From assembly GCA_947311845.1 (NCBI GenBank), contig CAMZMU010000075.1:22672577-22736576 (forward strand): DNA of 64,000 nt. Reading direction: 5' to 3'. Below the pieces are notes generated by a model, which was given only the letters and a program-made list of their open reading frames with translations, searched no databases and was not told where the DNA came from. The stretch's first letter is position 1. Each line of letters begins with the position of its first letter. The position numbers and the translations under genes are program-made. Shown here piece after piece: positions 45,701-58,394 of the stretch. Origin of the DNA: Poa pratensis. Its lineage: Eukaryota; Streptophyta; Magnoliopsida; Poales; Poaceae.

Positions 45701-47383
45701 GAGTAGCTACAAGGGTTAGGGAGAGATTTGGCAATGTTAGATCAGTCTTTCAAGCCAAAAAGAAAAGATTTGGTTAGGACAGTTTTTCAGAATTCCCAAC
45801 ATCGATTAGGTATGAAGAGCTCATGATAAATAGGACTGATTGATCTCAAAATGTTCACCCAACAGCCAGGATACGAAGCTTAGATGACAAGGATGGATGA
45901 CCAGGTGGTTCCTTGGCTTAAAGAGCGAGATGTCGAAGAAAAACAGAAGTGCCAAAAGGATATAAAATACTGGTGTAAAAGGTCACTGATTTGATTAGCT
46001 CACAAAACGACCATGGATAAGTAAGCAACCAAGTTGACATTATTTCAAAATTGATTCCAATAAGTTGATAATATAGAGTAGAAGATATATAAGATGGTGC
46101 ATTACCAAATTGACAAAGGTTAAAGAATTGGTGAGGCTCAAGATATGGTATCTATTAACAGGAGTGGAGATAGGTTCAGAGATGTTTTAGTCAAGGTTCT
46201 TCAAGATTTTGAATTAGAAAAGGTGGTAATGATGTTCATTTAGGTCACACATGACCATGAGCATGTCAGGGAGTTTTCTCAAAAAAAATTGGAAACACTT
46301 TTGTTCACAAAATAATTTAATAACCATTTCTAGTTTCTTTGAAAATAGTTAAAAACAAATACCAAAGATAATTATCCTATTGTTTTAAAAAGAGGTGGGA
46401 GAATATATAATATAGATCCCAAAAGTGGATTTTATAAAACCTTACCTTGAAAATATTTATCATTTCAAGTAAAACATTGGAAATAGGATTTTTGGTTCAT
46501 AAATAAGAATGAAAAGGTTTTGAGCCAAAGATAAGGTAAAAAGAGTAGTATTGGGTTTTACCCACACAACTAATTGCTAAGTAGTATGAGTTTGAAAGTG
46601 TGAACTCTCATAGCCAAGGTTATGATAAAAATACACACAAGCATGTCACACAAGTCAAACCATTTAACAAACCACAACAAACAAGACAAATAACATCTCA
46701 TCCAAAAACAAAACACTCAAAGAGTTGGTGAGAAGATGAGTAAACACCAACTAATAGTAATCCACAATTTCCAAAACTCTTAATATGATTAAGTGATATA
46801 GTGATCACACATAGTCATGACAATATGAGGCTAAGAGATGCTCAACTCATGACTTTATAATTTTCAAAAGGTTTTGATATAGAGAATATATGTGGTAATA
46901 TACTTCCCACTTGCATTAGTTCCAAAGGGTGTTGAAAATAGGAGTTTTAAAATAAGAGAATGTTGCTACTTGCAAAATAACAAAGTTGAAAATAGGCAGG
47001 AGATATTATATAGATCTCCATAGATTATAAACATGTAATTTTGGAAATACTATACTTCTTAAATCCTAGGCATTTGGGTAGTTGATAAAATCAAACCATC
47101 ATTGAAAAAGAGCCTGGCCAAAATAAGATTGGAGAAGACATATGGATTATTTTTCTTGTCATGACATGATCACCAAGATTAAAGATATTTTAACTAGATT
47201 GTGTTTCCAAAAGTTGGTATTTATGAGGTTGTTAACACAAACAGCAAACCAGACAAGGTCAAACAGAGCAATTGGAAGGAGAACACTATCATTAGTGAAG
47301 CATTTCAAAAAGTTTTTGTTGGCTCAGAATTTTGGGTCTCTTGGAACTAGGTTTTTCTTGGTCCCAAAATTTGGGGTGTTACA
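42748..47383 (-). repeat. 3' LTR (4.6 kb) of the LARD-like element
   Basis: Full LTR, TGTGGGGACC...GGGTGTTACA on the plus strand. Its first 1.84 kb align with 49301-51135 throughout. A GC-richer patch at 45120-45700 with a 184-codon minus-strand ORF shows no domain and is taken as LTR sequence. Confidence 0.85.
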
Positions 47384-49300
47384 GATCTTCCCCCCTTAAA
47401 AGAATCTCGTCCCCGAGATTCCTAAGCGGGGTACTAGGGGAGTGTAGGGTCAAGGGTTTTAGACTTGATTAACTCCTGAGGTCGTTGCTTATTCGGTGGG
47501 GTTGTCTTCTGAGATCTTGACCACTTGACGTTGCGAGGGATTGCCTTGTTGATAATCTTTTGTGACGAGTCCATGTCCTTGCTGATGGGGTTGGCTTGAT
47601 GATTGAAGCTGATGAAGAGTCCCGGTTGATTGCTCCCAGATACTACAAGACTAGGTGTCGCAAGGAACTAGTCATTAACACGTTCTGGTATACCTAGTGC
47701 ACGTCTTCCCCCCTTAAAAAGGGATCTTGAAGGGTCATGTTGAAGGTTGCAGCTGGTGTTGACTTGGAGGCATCGTTCTTCTTGAGTAGCTTGATGACCT
47801 TCACCACGATGGTCCTTCCTTGGTGCTTGGGGTTGGAGCAGTTATCACGCCATGGTATTGTCGCCTCTCGGGGGGTCATAGTTAGGGTCGCAATGCTTGC
47901 AGCTTCACAGGATGCGTCATAGTTAGAGACTGGACTCTCTTCGGCTTCTAGTTAGTTGGAGGATGCTAAAAGCTTCATGTTGCATCCGAGCTTGCTGGGT
48001 GGTTGATGTTTCCCAGGACACGTGCTTCCAGATATTGGTTCTGCGGGTATGCCGTTGGATTGGTTGTCTTTGTTATTGTCCACCTTCGGTCGAACAGAGG
48101 AAAAACATCATTGTCGAGTTCCTTGCTTCTTGGCGTCATGAGATGAGGCTTTGCAGAAAACCTAAGAGGTAGAGTAAACAATCCAATGCTTCCTATGGAG
48201 TTTAAAAGTTAGATCAAGGAGCCTGGATCTAGGCGACATTGATGGCGCTTGATTCTTGATTTAATTCCGCGTAGATGATCCTCGATGTTGCTCGACTTTG
48301 GTCTTGCTCTTGGAGATCTTCTCGCTACCAATCATAGGGGATTCTTCCTATGTCACCTCTTTATGGTCAAGGCTTGCAGTTAGATAGGGTTAATTAGTTA
48401 GCACTTTCAAAAACTTGGGCCAGATGTTAATCTAAGGTTCTATGAGTTAGGTTAGTTTTGGAAAACTTGTAGTTTCACAAGTTAGTTATAGGAGGTAAAG
48501 CTCATGTCTTCTCGAGTAGACTCTCAGGGTCAAGATTGGGGGTCTTCATGTCTTGCGCAACTGTCAGCTCCCATTGGGTGGTGAGTTTAGACGACAAGGA
48601 AAACATTCTAGGGAGATTTTATAGATGGTTCTACATTTTTTTTAAAGGGTGCAGTTATGGCCAAGGCCAAAAGGTTCTTGTCCAGGACAAAAAGAGATTT
48701 CCTTGTATAAAAGAGAAATGTGGGGTTACTTTGTGCTGCCTACCAGGCATGATTGTGAGACACACATGAAAAACCACACACAAACAGAGATCACACAAGC
48801 AAAACCACACAAGGTACATTTAGTACCAGCGGACGCCTACTCTCGTGGTAGTCGAGGTAGTACAACCAAAGTTCCTCTCATATGTTTTTCCTATGGGCCT
48901 TGGTGAAACAGGGCTGATGAAGTTTTCATTTTATCGCCTTAGTCTCCAGCTGGAAATCTTGAGGTTGTCGAGGTTGCAACTAGAGTAATGTAGTTGTCGT
49001 CTTGAGCAGGGACTTCTCCTTATTCTGGTTACCAGCTAATTAGGTCACATTTGGGTTCACCGTCAAGTATGTGTGTTTGAACGAGGAAGAGATAATAGAA
49101 AAATATTTGGAAAATCTTAAAATAGAGGGGTAAGACTTAGAAATATTTGAGAACGTGAGAGGAGTGGAAGCCATTTCTGGGACTTCCTGTGAGAAGTTAT
49201 ATTTTCAGTAGTAAAAGGTTTTTACCAAAATATTTTCCTTCTAACTAACGTCCATGCTAACTAAGGTCTCCTACAGTCAGGATGGTTCTGATACCAAGTC
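47384..49300 (-). other. Internal region of the LARD-like element, non-coding
   Basis: 1.9 kb between the LTRs with ORFs below 90 codons only. The polypurine tract is at the left edge and the primer-binding site at the right edge. No retrotransposon domain is visible. Confidence 0.75.
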
Positions 49301-51135
49301 TGTGGGGACCCCGGACTAGTTGTCCGAAATTCCCTTGTGCCTACAACATCAGCGATCCCATGATCAGTGTGTCGCTGAGCACAATCAAACTTGTATCAAA
49401 ATAAATCCATAAATACCGAATAAATATACTTACTTGCTTGAAGTGATAATCTTCAATAGGTACTTGCAGCGGAATAACCAAACAACATGGAGCCCAAGTC
49501 ATTTGGCAAAACCCTACAGGCAGCTGACTGGGAGACGGCCTAGTTCGCACAGACGTCGACGAACTCCTCATCTTTAGTAAACTCCTCCTCCTCGAAGTCT
49601 GGCTAAGACAATAGCCAGGGACGAAACCAATACGAGTACATTTTGAATTGTACTTGCAAGACACCCCAAAAGAAAGCTAATAAAATGCAGGTATGCGTAT
49701 ATGGCAGTGGTAGGTAGGTTTTACGTAGGTTTCACTACCCATGGTGGATGGAAGATTCATCATGGTTGCAGAATCTATCTATATCTTTGTTGAAAAAGAT
49801 ACTTCAAAAATAATATTGTTTTCTCTCGTAGATATCACATACCAATAAGGTTTTAGTAAAAGCATTTAAAGAAAAGGTTCTTCTTTCCAAAACTTCTTGG
49901 AGAAAACACTGTTAGGCTTATCATAACTCTGGTACCTCAAAGGTACATCATTTCCTTTCCAAGTACCTCCTAGGTACTACTTTGTTTTCCAACACTTTCC
50001 ATCATCCATCATCCTTTTTGAAAACACCGACACAATACTAGCTACATGGCCTTTCAACTGTCCATGACCGCGGACACGGCTATTCGAATAGTTTTGACTC
50101 TGCATAGTTTGTACACTTTCACCACAAGATTAGATACATCCGCCGTGAATCACCCACGGACTGTCCGAGACGGCATGCACACATCAGATGACCCGTCCTA
50201 ACGTCCACTATGTCTATGCTAGTATATGACTACCTTTGCGATTGGGTTTGTTCTCCCCGGCACCGAGTGAGTTAGCCGTATCGATCCGGTTACCCCCAAC
50301 AACACACCGCCATGGCAGGAGACCCAACTGTTGCAACCGGGGGGGGGGGATTAATCCTACACTTTGTTTGTCCCGTCTCACTCTCGTGGCGACACTTCGG
50401 TTCAAGGGACTCTAACCCTTATAGCCAATTAAGGTATTAGTCACATACTAACACAGACAAGTTTCAATTAAGCCCCGTGCCCATTTGGAGTAATGTGGTT
50501 GTACGGTAAGGCTGTCCAGCGAAGACTAGGTTATGTGTCGTTTTTAGAAAAACACTCTTCCAATATTCCTCATATCCATACCACCACTTAGGGAAGGTCC
50601 CACCTTCCCAAGGAGGTTTTCATAAATCATTTTGTTTTTCCAAAAACAACACAAAGGTGCCCATCCTAAAATTTCCCTCTTTCTTAATCTAGTAATAAGG
50701 GGTTGGGGTAGGGTGTCCTACAATTTTTGCTACGGGTCTGGAATATACCAGAATTGAGGTGTCTATAAGCAGGTGTATAGAATGCAATAAAAAAATATTA
50801 TAAGTAAAAAAAGGTAAATAAGTTGCAAGCTTTTGAGATGGCTTGCCTGGTTCAGAAATATGTCCCTGGACTTCTTCTCTTAGAATCAATATAATAAACT
50901 CCCATCCTTCTTCAGTAAATCCTCTCCCAAGACCACTCCGGTAGCGTTATTCTCTAGCGCCGCAAAAAGGAAAAAGAAGCAACACTCAATACACAAATAA
51001 TATATAAACAAGTAACAAACCACAAGCATAGCACTAATCTATCAAGCAATCAAGTAAAACAAAATGTTTTCTCAAAACAAGGATACACTAAACACACGAT
51101 CCTAGTTAAACTAACATCGAGCCAAACATAAACTT
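49301..51135 (-). repeat. 5' LTR remnant of the LARD-like element
   Basis: This matches 42748-44591 with scattered C/T changes and small indels, including a longer G run at 50341-50349. It stops abruptly after cataaactt, where unrelated sequence follows; about 2.8 kb of LTR is missing. Confidence 0.85.
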
Positions 51136-51346
51136 GGTTAGAAGGGTGGTTGTATTCCAGCCCATCAGAGTTCAAACCCAAACTTTTTTTATTTAGGTGG
51201 AATATTTTTCTATGGGAGACAACGTTCCCATCGACAGCGAGTCGTCCATGGTGACTTCATCAATCTCAACAGCTGATCCACACACTCAGTTTTGCGCGTG
51301 TATATTAGTGTCTACATTATACTGTGTTTGTGTTTCGCAAAAAATA
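51136..51346 (+). mobile_element. Possible LINE 3' end fragment
   Basis: Begins exactly where the LTR copy breaks off. Contains ggtggttgtattccagccca and ends ctgtgtttgtgtttcgcaaaaaa, which resembles the 3' ends of cereal LINEs with a short A tail. No target duplication was found. Confidence 0.4.
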
Positions 51347-52057
51347 GTGGTGTGTACATGGGCCAGGAGAGGTAATTAACTGACGCATTGAACTAGCACA
51401 AGTCAGAAGCCATACGTTCGTAATACTTCCGGGCGCGGGCGCGGTGTGGAGGCCTTGCTCCACAAGGATAGATCAAATACCGCAGAAAAGGTGGGCAACC
51501 TTTTTTTCTTTTCGGAAAACCATTTTGTACTCTGAAAATATTATTACAGGTTTTGTCTCTTTTGGATAAATAGCATTTCAATAAAATTCCAATGAAATGT
51601 TTCTAGAAAATCCCAGCCAAACTGAAATATAAACATTTGCTTAAACACGCCTGCACGTTTTATTTTTCGGAACCAACACACACCCGAGTAGACAAAAGAA
51701 ATGGAGCACGCCATGGCAATGCAAACCTATTCCGAATTGTCAAAAATCTAACACTCTCGCACCAAGCGTCAAGTCCACTGTCACCGTTTGTTCCTAACGC
51801 CTTATATTTTATCAAATAGTGCGGATAATTTAGGCGGAGGCCCGCACGCGGCCTGCGTCATGTCTCGCTGCAACCTGGGCTTCGGGCCGACGAGAGAAAC
51901 TCCGAGCCCACATAGCCGCCGCCGTGTCATCGTCACCTCGGCCTTCAGATCCGTTATAACAAGCCAAATCAATCCCGACCGTCCTTCTCTCAAAAGCAAG
52001 AGATCCTGACCATCAACTCCCATGGTTGGACCCACAGGGCAGTTGTTCTACCACACG
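51347..52057. other. Spacer, nothing recognised
   Basis: AT-rich to about 51820 and GC-richer after. No domain-bearing ORF or paired repeat. Confidence 0.45.
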
Positions 52058-52073
52058 TCCTACTATATATAAA
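52058..52073 (+). promoter_or_regulatory. TATA-like motif or Helitron-type 5' end (copy 1)
   Basis: TCCTACTATATATAAA. The identical 16-mer occurs at 55652-55667. It can be read as a strong TATA box before the GC-rich region that follows, or as a Helitron 5' terminus (TC plus CTACTATATATAAA-like sequence). Confidence 0.45.
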
Positions 52074-52269
52074 GGACCGAAAAATCGCAGCCCCGTCATT
52101 CGTCCACGTCGCCCGCAATCCACGGCCGTCTGATCCGCGCGACGGACGGCACAGATGCGGCCACGTCCCCCCGAATCACCCGGTTACTGTTCATCGGCTA
52201 CTTTTAGCCAATCGCACCGCGCCACGTCGTCCGGTCACCCGCCGGTCGCTTCCCGTTCCACCGGTCACC

Positions 52270-53190
52270 GTGACTATTTTGCAGAAAAGCGCCTCGCCGA
52301 TCGAATCCGTGCCCCGCAGTCCACGTTTTAACGCACCGAAGGACCTACTCTCTAATACGGAAAACCTCAAATACTTCTTTGAAAAACGCCCGGCGGAAGC
52401 CCCTTTCTCCTTCTCTCTCGCGCGCGACCCCGAGGTCGCCGCCGCCTCCGACGCGCAGCGCCGCTGCTCCGCGCCTCCCCGGACAAATCGAAGACCACCA
52501 CCAGAAGCGCCTCCCCATCCTCTTCCTCCTCCGCGAGCCTCGCATCCTAGGGAGCTCGGAATCGAGCGCATCGGGTGTTCTTCCCCGACTCCGGCCAGCA
52601 CCTTGCCGCGCCCGATTCGGCCACCTCCGGCCTCCCCCGACCCCGGTGACCATACCATCGTGCTCACGGTGAGCTTGCGGCTACCCCGGACGCCTCCGTC
52701 GTCTCCCGCTTCCCTGACACCCCCATCGTCTTTCCCGCGCAGCCCTGCAGGTCGAAGCTCGCCTCACCGTCGTCTTCGTCCATGTCCACCACTGCGCTCC
52801 GGTGACGGCGATGAGGGAGGCGGCGAGCTGGGCGCCCACGCGGCAAGGAAGCACGGGGACCTGAAGGAGCAGGTCGTGAAGGAGCTTCTGGAGGCCACGA
52901 GCTCCCCAGCAGTACGCAGCGCGGCCGACAAGAACACCGCCACGGTTCCCTCCTCCTCGCTGCGCACCGGAGCACCGCCTCGCCATCGTCGCCGTGCGCT
53001 GTTCCCACTCTGCACTGGAGTAACGCCTCGCTGTCCTCGCCGTGCACCGTCCCCACTCTGCCCGGAGCCTCCTCCTCCTCTCCCTCCTACTGGTTCCAGG
53101 TTCAGCCCCGAGCCTCCTCCTCACCCCCTCTCCCTCCTAGCACCTGCAAATGCCCAACCCAATTTTGGTTCAAATTTTCGTTCAGATTAG
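52270..53190 (+). CDS. Long proline-rich ORF, doubtful
   Basis: A 306-codon ORF about 200 bp after the TATA-like motif. The product is dominated by Pro, Ser and Arg with no domain. The reverse strand is equally open over much of it, which points to base composition rather than coding. The first 40 codons (PRFNAPKDLLSNTENLKYFF) are less biased. It may be the leader of an unrecognised gene or a captured fragment. Confidence 0.2.
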   Translation: MTILQKSASPIESVPRSPRFNAPKDLLSNTENLKYFFEKRPAEAPFSFSLARDPEVAAASDAQRRCSAPPRTNRRPPPEAPPHPLPPPRASHPRELGIERIGCSSPTPASTLPRPIRPPPASPDPGDHTIVLTVSLRLPRTPPSSPASLTPPSSFPRSPAGRSSPHRRLRPCPPLRSGDGDEGGGELGAHAARKHGDLKEQVVKELLEATSSPAVRSAADKNTATVPSSSLRTGAPPRHRRRALFPLCTGVTPRCPRRAPSPLCPEPPPPLPPTGSRFSPEPPPHPLSLLAPANAQPNFGSNFRSD

Positions 53191-54357
53191 TGTAGCTACC
53201 TTTACTGAATAAGCTACTATTTAGGTAGTTACTGTAGTTAGTGCATTTTAGATTCAAACTTGGTTCAAATTAGTGTGGATAGTGTTAATTTTAATAAGCT
53301 AATGTGTAGATTAATGTAGTTAGTGTAGCTGCTGCTTTATTAATAAGCTACTGCTTAGGTTAGTGCCGGTTCAAATTACGCCTTTTAATTTTTGAACTGA
53401 GCCAAGGAACATCCCCACGTAGCTAGCATCTCCAAGTCAATTTTTGTCCAAGTTAAAAGGAGTACAGATTATTGTGGGAACCGGTAAAAATGGAGTCCCA
53501 AATGAGTATGATTCCTTTCATAGATAACTGACAGAACAACATTTGACAATTGCACCATTGCCTATTTAAAGATGGTACAGTCAGATGTTTGAGTCAAAAT
53601 TTCTGTGATGTTTCTTCTGCCTCGAGTAATGCATGCTACATGAAGATGGACTTTAAAGATTTCAGTCGCTAGAAAGATAGTCAAGTTCAAGTAAAGCTAT
53701 TAGGCGGAGTACTTGAATGAAGTCAACTAGGACATGTGCGCCCATATCTATTTAGTCTCGACGAAAAGTTGTCACTTTGTTGCGATGGCATTTCAAGCTA
53801 ACTCCACAGTACTTTTAACAAAGAGAAGTTAATTTATCTGTGCGGTTCATATCTTTCTAATTCATTCTTCCAAGTAACTAGATTGCTGCGATCATGAGTA
53901 TGCTTCAGCTTAATCAACTAGCATTACTTTGTATTAATTACATTCATGGTTGTTTCTCTCTTATAGTCAATGTTTCTGTTGTTCATAACCTGATAGGGAT
54001 GGAGTACTCCTGTGCCCCATGGCGTGGAAGGTGATCTGATTATGAGAATGAATGTTATCTTATGTGGACCTGTCTGGTGGCTTTATGTGTTCGGCTTTGT
54101 AGTTATGAATTCATCTCCTTAACCCCAGCTTGCTGCTTTTGATTTTGGGAAAACAAAAAAAATCGCCTAATGATATAATCTTTCAAGGAACCTTAGCACT
54201 ATCCTTAGGTCATTTTCTTGAGAATGATTAAATATAGTATTCTGTTCATATGAAATCCAATGTTTAATTGTAGAATATTGGTGCATCTACAGAACATATG
54301 ATTTTGCAAATAGGCAAGTCCCATCTATTTTAAAATTCCTTTCTTCTATCCTTCTTG
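53191..54357. other. Spacer, nothing recognised
   Basis: AT-rich, with loosely repeated aataagctact/tagtgtagct words at 53190-53360. No gene is seen. Confidence 0.5.
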
Positions 54358-55551
54358 ATTTGGGTTTCTACTGATCTCTATCCTTTTCTTATTTCTTGCC
54401 AGCTGTGACTGAAGCAACACAATTTTCCATTCCTTTTATTTCTCTAAATGTTATTTCTATAACCCTCTTGGACACTATTTTTTGCAGGAGGCGAAGCACA
54501 AAACACTCTTGCAGTTACATGGGAATTCATGTGTGCAGATCAATAAGTGAACTCTATAAGGGTATTCTCTATCTTTCTAAGCATTTCAACGAAGAACATA
54601 CTTCCATATGTTATCACTTGCTTATCATATTATGCTCAGGTTGGGTGTAGGAAGGCTTAAGTTTGTTGTCCCATCTTTCCCTTTTCCATCTTCCAACTAT
54701 ATAGTGCCACCAGCTGCGTGTTACGTTTCGCCTAGGATGTTTGATACCAGAACACTACGGAAGTTTCATTTATAGCAGTGGTACTGTATCCTAAACCTGG
54801 GACTTAGTTTTCGTATCTACAGCATGTTTGTGCATTTGTTGCAGAATATGTTAAAGTACTGGTATGCATAAAGATGTTAAGTGACGATGCATTCCTATTA
54901 TACTTTGCTGAACAACACCCCTTCATGTCTCTGTATGCTATATTATCAGAATATATTTGGGTTTCTACTGATCTCTATCCTTTTCTTATTTCTTGCCAGC
55001 TGTGACTGAAGCAACACAATTTTCCATTCCTTTTATTTCTCTAAATGTTATTTCTATAACCCTCTTGGACACTATTTTTTGCAGGAGGCGAAGCACAAAA
55101 CACTCTTGCAGTTACATGGGAATTCATGTGTGCAGATCAATAAGTGAACTCTATAAGGGTATTCTCTATCTTTAAGCATTTCAACGAAGAACATACTTCC
55201 ATATGTTATCACTTGCTTATCATATTATGCTCAGGTTGGGTGTAGGAAGGCTTAAGTTTGTTGTTCCATCTTTCCCTTTTCCATCTTCCAACTATATAGT
55301 GCCACCAGCTGCGTGTTACGTTTGGCCTAGGATGTTTGATGCCAGAACACTACGGAAGTTTCATTTATAGCAGTGGTACTGTATCCTAAACCTGGGACTT
55401 AGTTTTCGTATCTACAGCATGTTTGTGCATTTGTTGCAGAATATGTTAAAGTACTGGTATGCATAAAGATGTTAAGTGACGATGCATTCCTATTATACTT
55501 TGCTGAACAACACCCCTTCATGTCTCTGTATGCTATATTATCAGAATATAT
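54358..55551. repeat. 597-bp direct tandem duplication
   Basis: 54358-54954 is repeated at 54955-55551 with only a few changes, including loss of 4 bp in copy 2 (atctttctaagc versus atctttaagc) and single-base changes (gttgtccc/gttgttcc, tttcgcc/tttggcc). Both copies carry the same small ORF start. No element ends or target duplications surround them, so unequal crossing-over or replication slippage is more likely than transposition. Confidence 0.93.
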
Positions 55552-55651
55552 GAGAGCTTCAATTGACAGTAATGACATACGGGCATACGGCTACTAGGAT
55601 GGACACCAGACTACGTTTCTGTGGGAGACGTCGTCATTCAGCTAGCTGACT

Positions 55652-55667
55652 TCCTACTATATATAAA
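55652..55667 (+). promoter_or_regulatory. TATA-like motif or Helitron-type 5' end (copy 2)
   Basis: TCCTACTATATATAAA, identical to 52058-52073, 331 bp before the EXO70 start codon. It is rather far for a TATA box unless the leader is long. As a Helitron 5' end it would place the EXO70 copy inside a Helitron. Confidence 0.45.
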
Positions 55668-58145
55668 AGCCCACCAATTTTACAATTCAAAAATTCAAAA
55701 TTTGAGCCCACGGGCGCGGCGGAGGCCGCGGTTATTCCTCTAGTATCTGGGAACAAGTGACTGTCCTCCGCAGCGAGACGGGTCCACGGGGGCACAAAAC
55801 CGCCGACCAGGCGCAGCAAACACCGCCTCTTCTCACTGTACCATCCTTCCGGAACCTTCGAGAAGCACCATCCTCCCACCACCGCCGCCGCACCCCACCC
55901 CCCCCGCAACCATCTTCTCCTCGGCAGCATTCCCGCCTGCTTGGGTCCTCTCCTAGTGCGCGCTCTCGCGGCGGCGACAACGTACGCGAGAGGGTTTATG
56001 GAAGGGTCGTCGTCGGGGCCGATGGGGGCGGAGGAACCGCCGGATACGATGGCGCCGCTAGCGCAGCGGGTGGGGGCGCTGCAGGACGCGCCGGAGAGCA
56101 GCGAGCACGGCCGCCGTCCTCGGCTCCTTCCAGCAGCGCGTCTCCGAGATCGAGGCCGCCCTGCACCCCGTCCAGGTCGTCTCGCCTCTCGCGCCCATTT
56201 CCGCTTGGTCTCGACCGACGGCTCTTCCAATTCGAGGGAGAGCGTGCGGTTTCTGATTCTGGGGTGGTGGTCGTCGTGGTGCAGGTGAGGAGGCAGGCGG
56301 CCGAGATGGCGCACGCCAACATCGACAGGGCGAACAAGTCCGCCAACGACATCCTCGCCCAGGTCGCTATCGCCCGCGAGGTCCGTGCATCTGCTCTGCT
56401 CGCCCCCTTCCCTGCGTTGGATGCTCTCGTCATGCAGTGAGAGTACCGGCCGGAAACTATGCAATGTTCGATTAGGTGGTGAAACTGATGATGATGCAAA
56501 CCCTAACTGAATCTCCAATCGGTAGTGATATTTTTTGGTTAAGTTGGCATGGGGCTGAGAACCTGATGAGGTATTGCACGCATTTGGGAGGGGATTGAGG
56601 GGGCCAATGGCTGCATTGGCATTTGTAGGATGTGCTCGACTAGTTTTGGACCAATGGTTAACAACGAATCAACGATGACTGCATGCGGATTTTAATTTTA
56701 GAGGGGACTGATGGGTGCTGGCTGGTGAGATAGCTTTCACGCTGGTATAGGTGTGCAGTGCATTTGTATTTTTTTGCTACTCACAACGGGTTGCATAACG
56801 ATAATGCTTATTTCAGTTTAGTTCATTAGCGCTTCATCAATATTTCAGAGGATCCAACAATAACTTCTATGGCAGTAGCAACTTTGATGATTACAGCATT
56901 TCCTGTGCCGAGGTCGCTCTTTGTAGATGGATTTGCACTTTTGAAATTTGTATATGGTTGCAGTTTTGCACCTAAATTGATTTTACCAAGTTTGAACAAA
57001 TGGTTTCTTTGAATATTTATTTGCATGCTGTCATTTTGAGCTATAGGTAGAAGCTACGATATTGAAGGGTCCCCATGAGGATGTGGTGGGATACCTGAAA
57101 GCTGTGGGTCTTCTGAAAGAAGTTGCTGGCTTCTTTTCCCCGAAGGAGAAACTTAAGAGTTGTGAAAGGTTTCTGAGTGATATCAACATGCTTTTATCCA
57201 AGTCTTCTCTGATGATTGAGGGAGAATTCAGAAATTTGATGATTACACACAGGTTGAATTTGCATTCTGCACCATTTTCTGAAACATTGTCTTGTTGATT
57301 CCTGATATAATGCTAGAGACTCTCCTAAGTCCCAACGGCAATAGAGTAGTTCTTCTAATGCTTTTTCATTCTGAAGCTGTATCTTTTCTTTCAGCACACC
57401 TATTGAGCCTGATCTCCTATTGCAATGGCCTTCAAAGCCTCAGTGGACATCAGAAGGCGACGCTGAAGCAAGTGGAGGGAATTCTGGCGACTCTAAGCAT
57501 CCATCCAAAAGCTTGGCAACTGTTATTAACAAGACTCCAACGCTGATCATCCCTGATGTAGTACCACTCTTGCATGCTTTAGCTCAGCAATTGGTCCAGG
57601 ATGGAAACCAGCAGCCATGCTACACAATTTACAGGTAGGCTTTGAGCTGGGGGTTTAACAATTAACATGAGATGGTTCTTATCATTGCCAAAGGAGCATC
57701 TGACAATGTAAATGCTGCTTGCAGAGAACAAGAGGGTCAATAAATTTAGAGAGTTCCTGAGTTATGAGAAATGCATTAATAGCAACAAAATATGCATTAA
57801 TGAGTCATACTAAGTCAGGTTTTGGCAAACTTCCTGTGTAGCTAGAATTTTGTACCTGAGAAATTTCCTACGTGCAATTATAGCTTGCATTATTCTTGAC
57901 ATCCTTAAGCTGAAACTGTCCATTTAGAGCCCACTGCAGTCTTAAATTGAAATATGGAATGCTTTGCTGAATGATCCTTCCTTTTTCTTCCTGAATTCAA
58001 TTGAAATCTGTTCTTCTGAATTATTAACCATATGTAAAATCAAGCTCCGCTCTGTTTTTTTTAACTTCAGAGATGCTCGCCGTTCGGCATTAGAACTGAG
58101 TCTTCAGAAGCTGGGAGTAGACAAGCTTAGTAAAGATGATGTAGA

Positions 58146-58381
58146 TGTCAATGAAACTGGAAAAAGGCCAAATCAATTCTCTCTATTGCAAGGCTGGGAG
58201 ATATACTCCAGAGTACAAGGGCCACATGGGCTTACACTTCTATGGGCCTAAATATACACACATACATATTATATACTCCCTCCGTTCGGTATTACTCGTC
58301 GCCGTTTGTACTACGCTTTTGTACTTGATCAGCTCAATCTCCACGACAGGTAAAACCGAACAGAGGGAGTATATTCTAACA
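58146..58381 (-). repeat. 3' LTR of Copia, carrying a Stowaway MITE
   Basis: Same sequence as 63425-63562 (TGTCAATGAAACTGG ... ATTCTAACA) but 98 bp longer because a Stowaway element inserted near its end. Confidence 0.93.
58276..58369. mobile_element. Stowaway MITE (Tc1/mariner type)
   Basis: 94 bp with terminal inverted repeats CTCCCTCCGTTCGG and its inverse CCGAACAGAGGGAG, flanked by the TA duplication (58274-58275, 58370-58371). Absent from the partner LTR. Confidence 0.95.
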
Positions 58382-58394
58382 CCCCCCTTCAAAC

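Larger units (their letters stand above)
42748..51135 (-). mobile_element. Large LTR retrotransposon without pol (LARD-like), one LTR truncated
   Basis: A complete LTR (42748-47383) and a truncated copy (49301-51135) flank only 1.9 kb of internal DNA. Orientation is minus. TGGTATCAGAACC (complement of 49284-49296), a tRNA-iMet-type primer-binding site, lies next to the right LTR. A polypurine tract AAGGGGGGAAGATC (complement of 47384-47397) lies next to the left LTR, which starts TGTAACACCCCAAATTTTGG on the minus strand. No gag or pol is seen, so movement depended on another element. It inserted into the Harbinger element at 42747. The right side is lost beyond 51135, so the target duplication cannot be checked. 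Confidence 0.88.
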
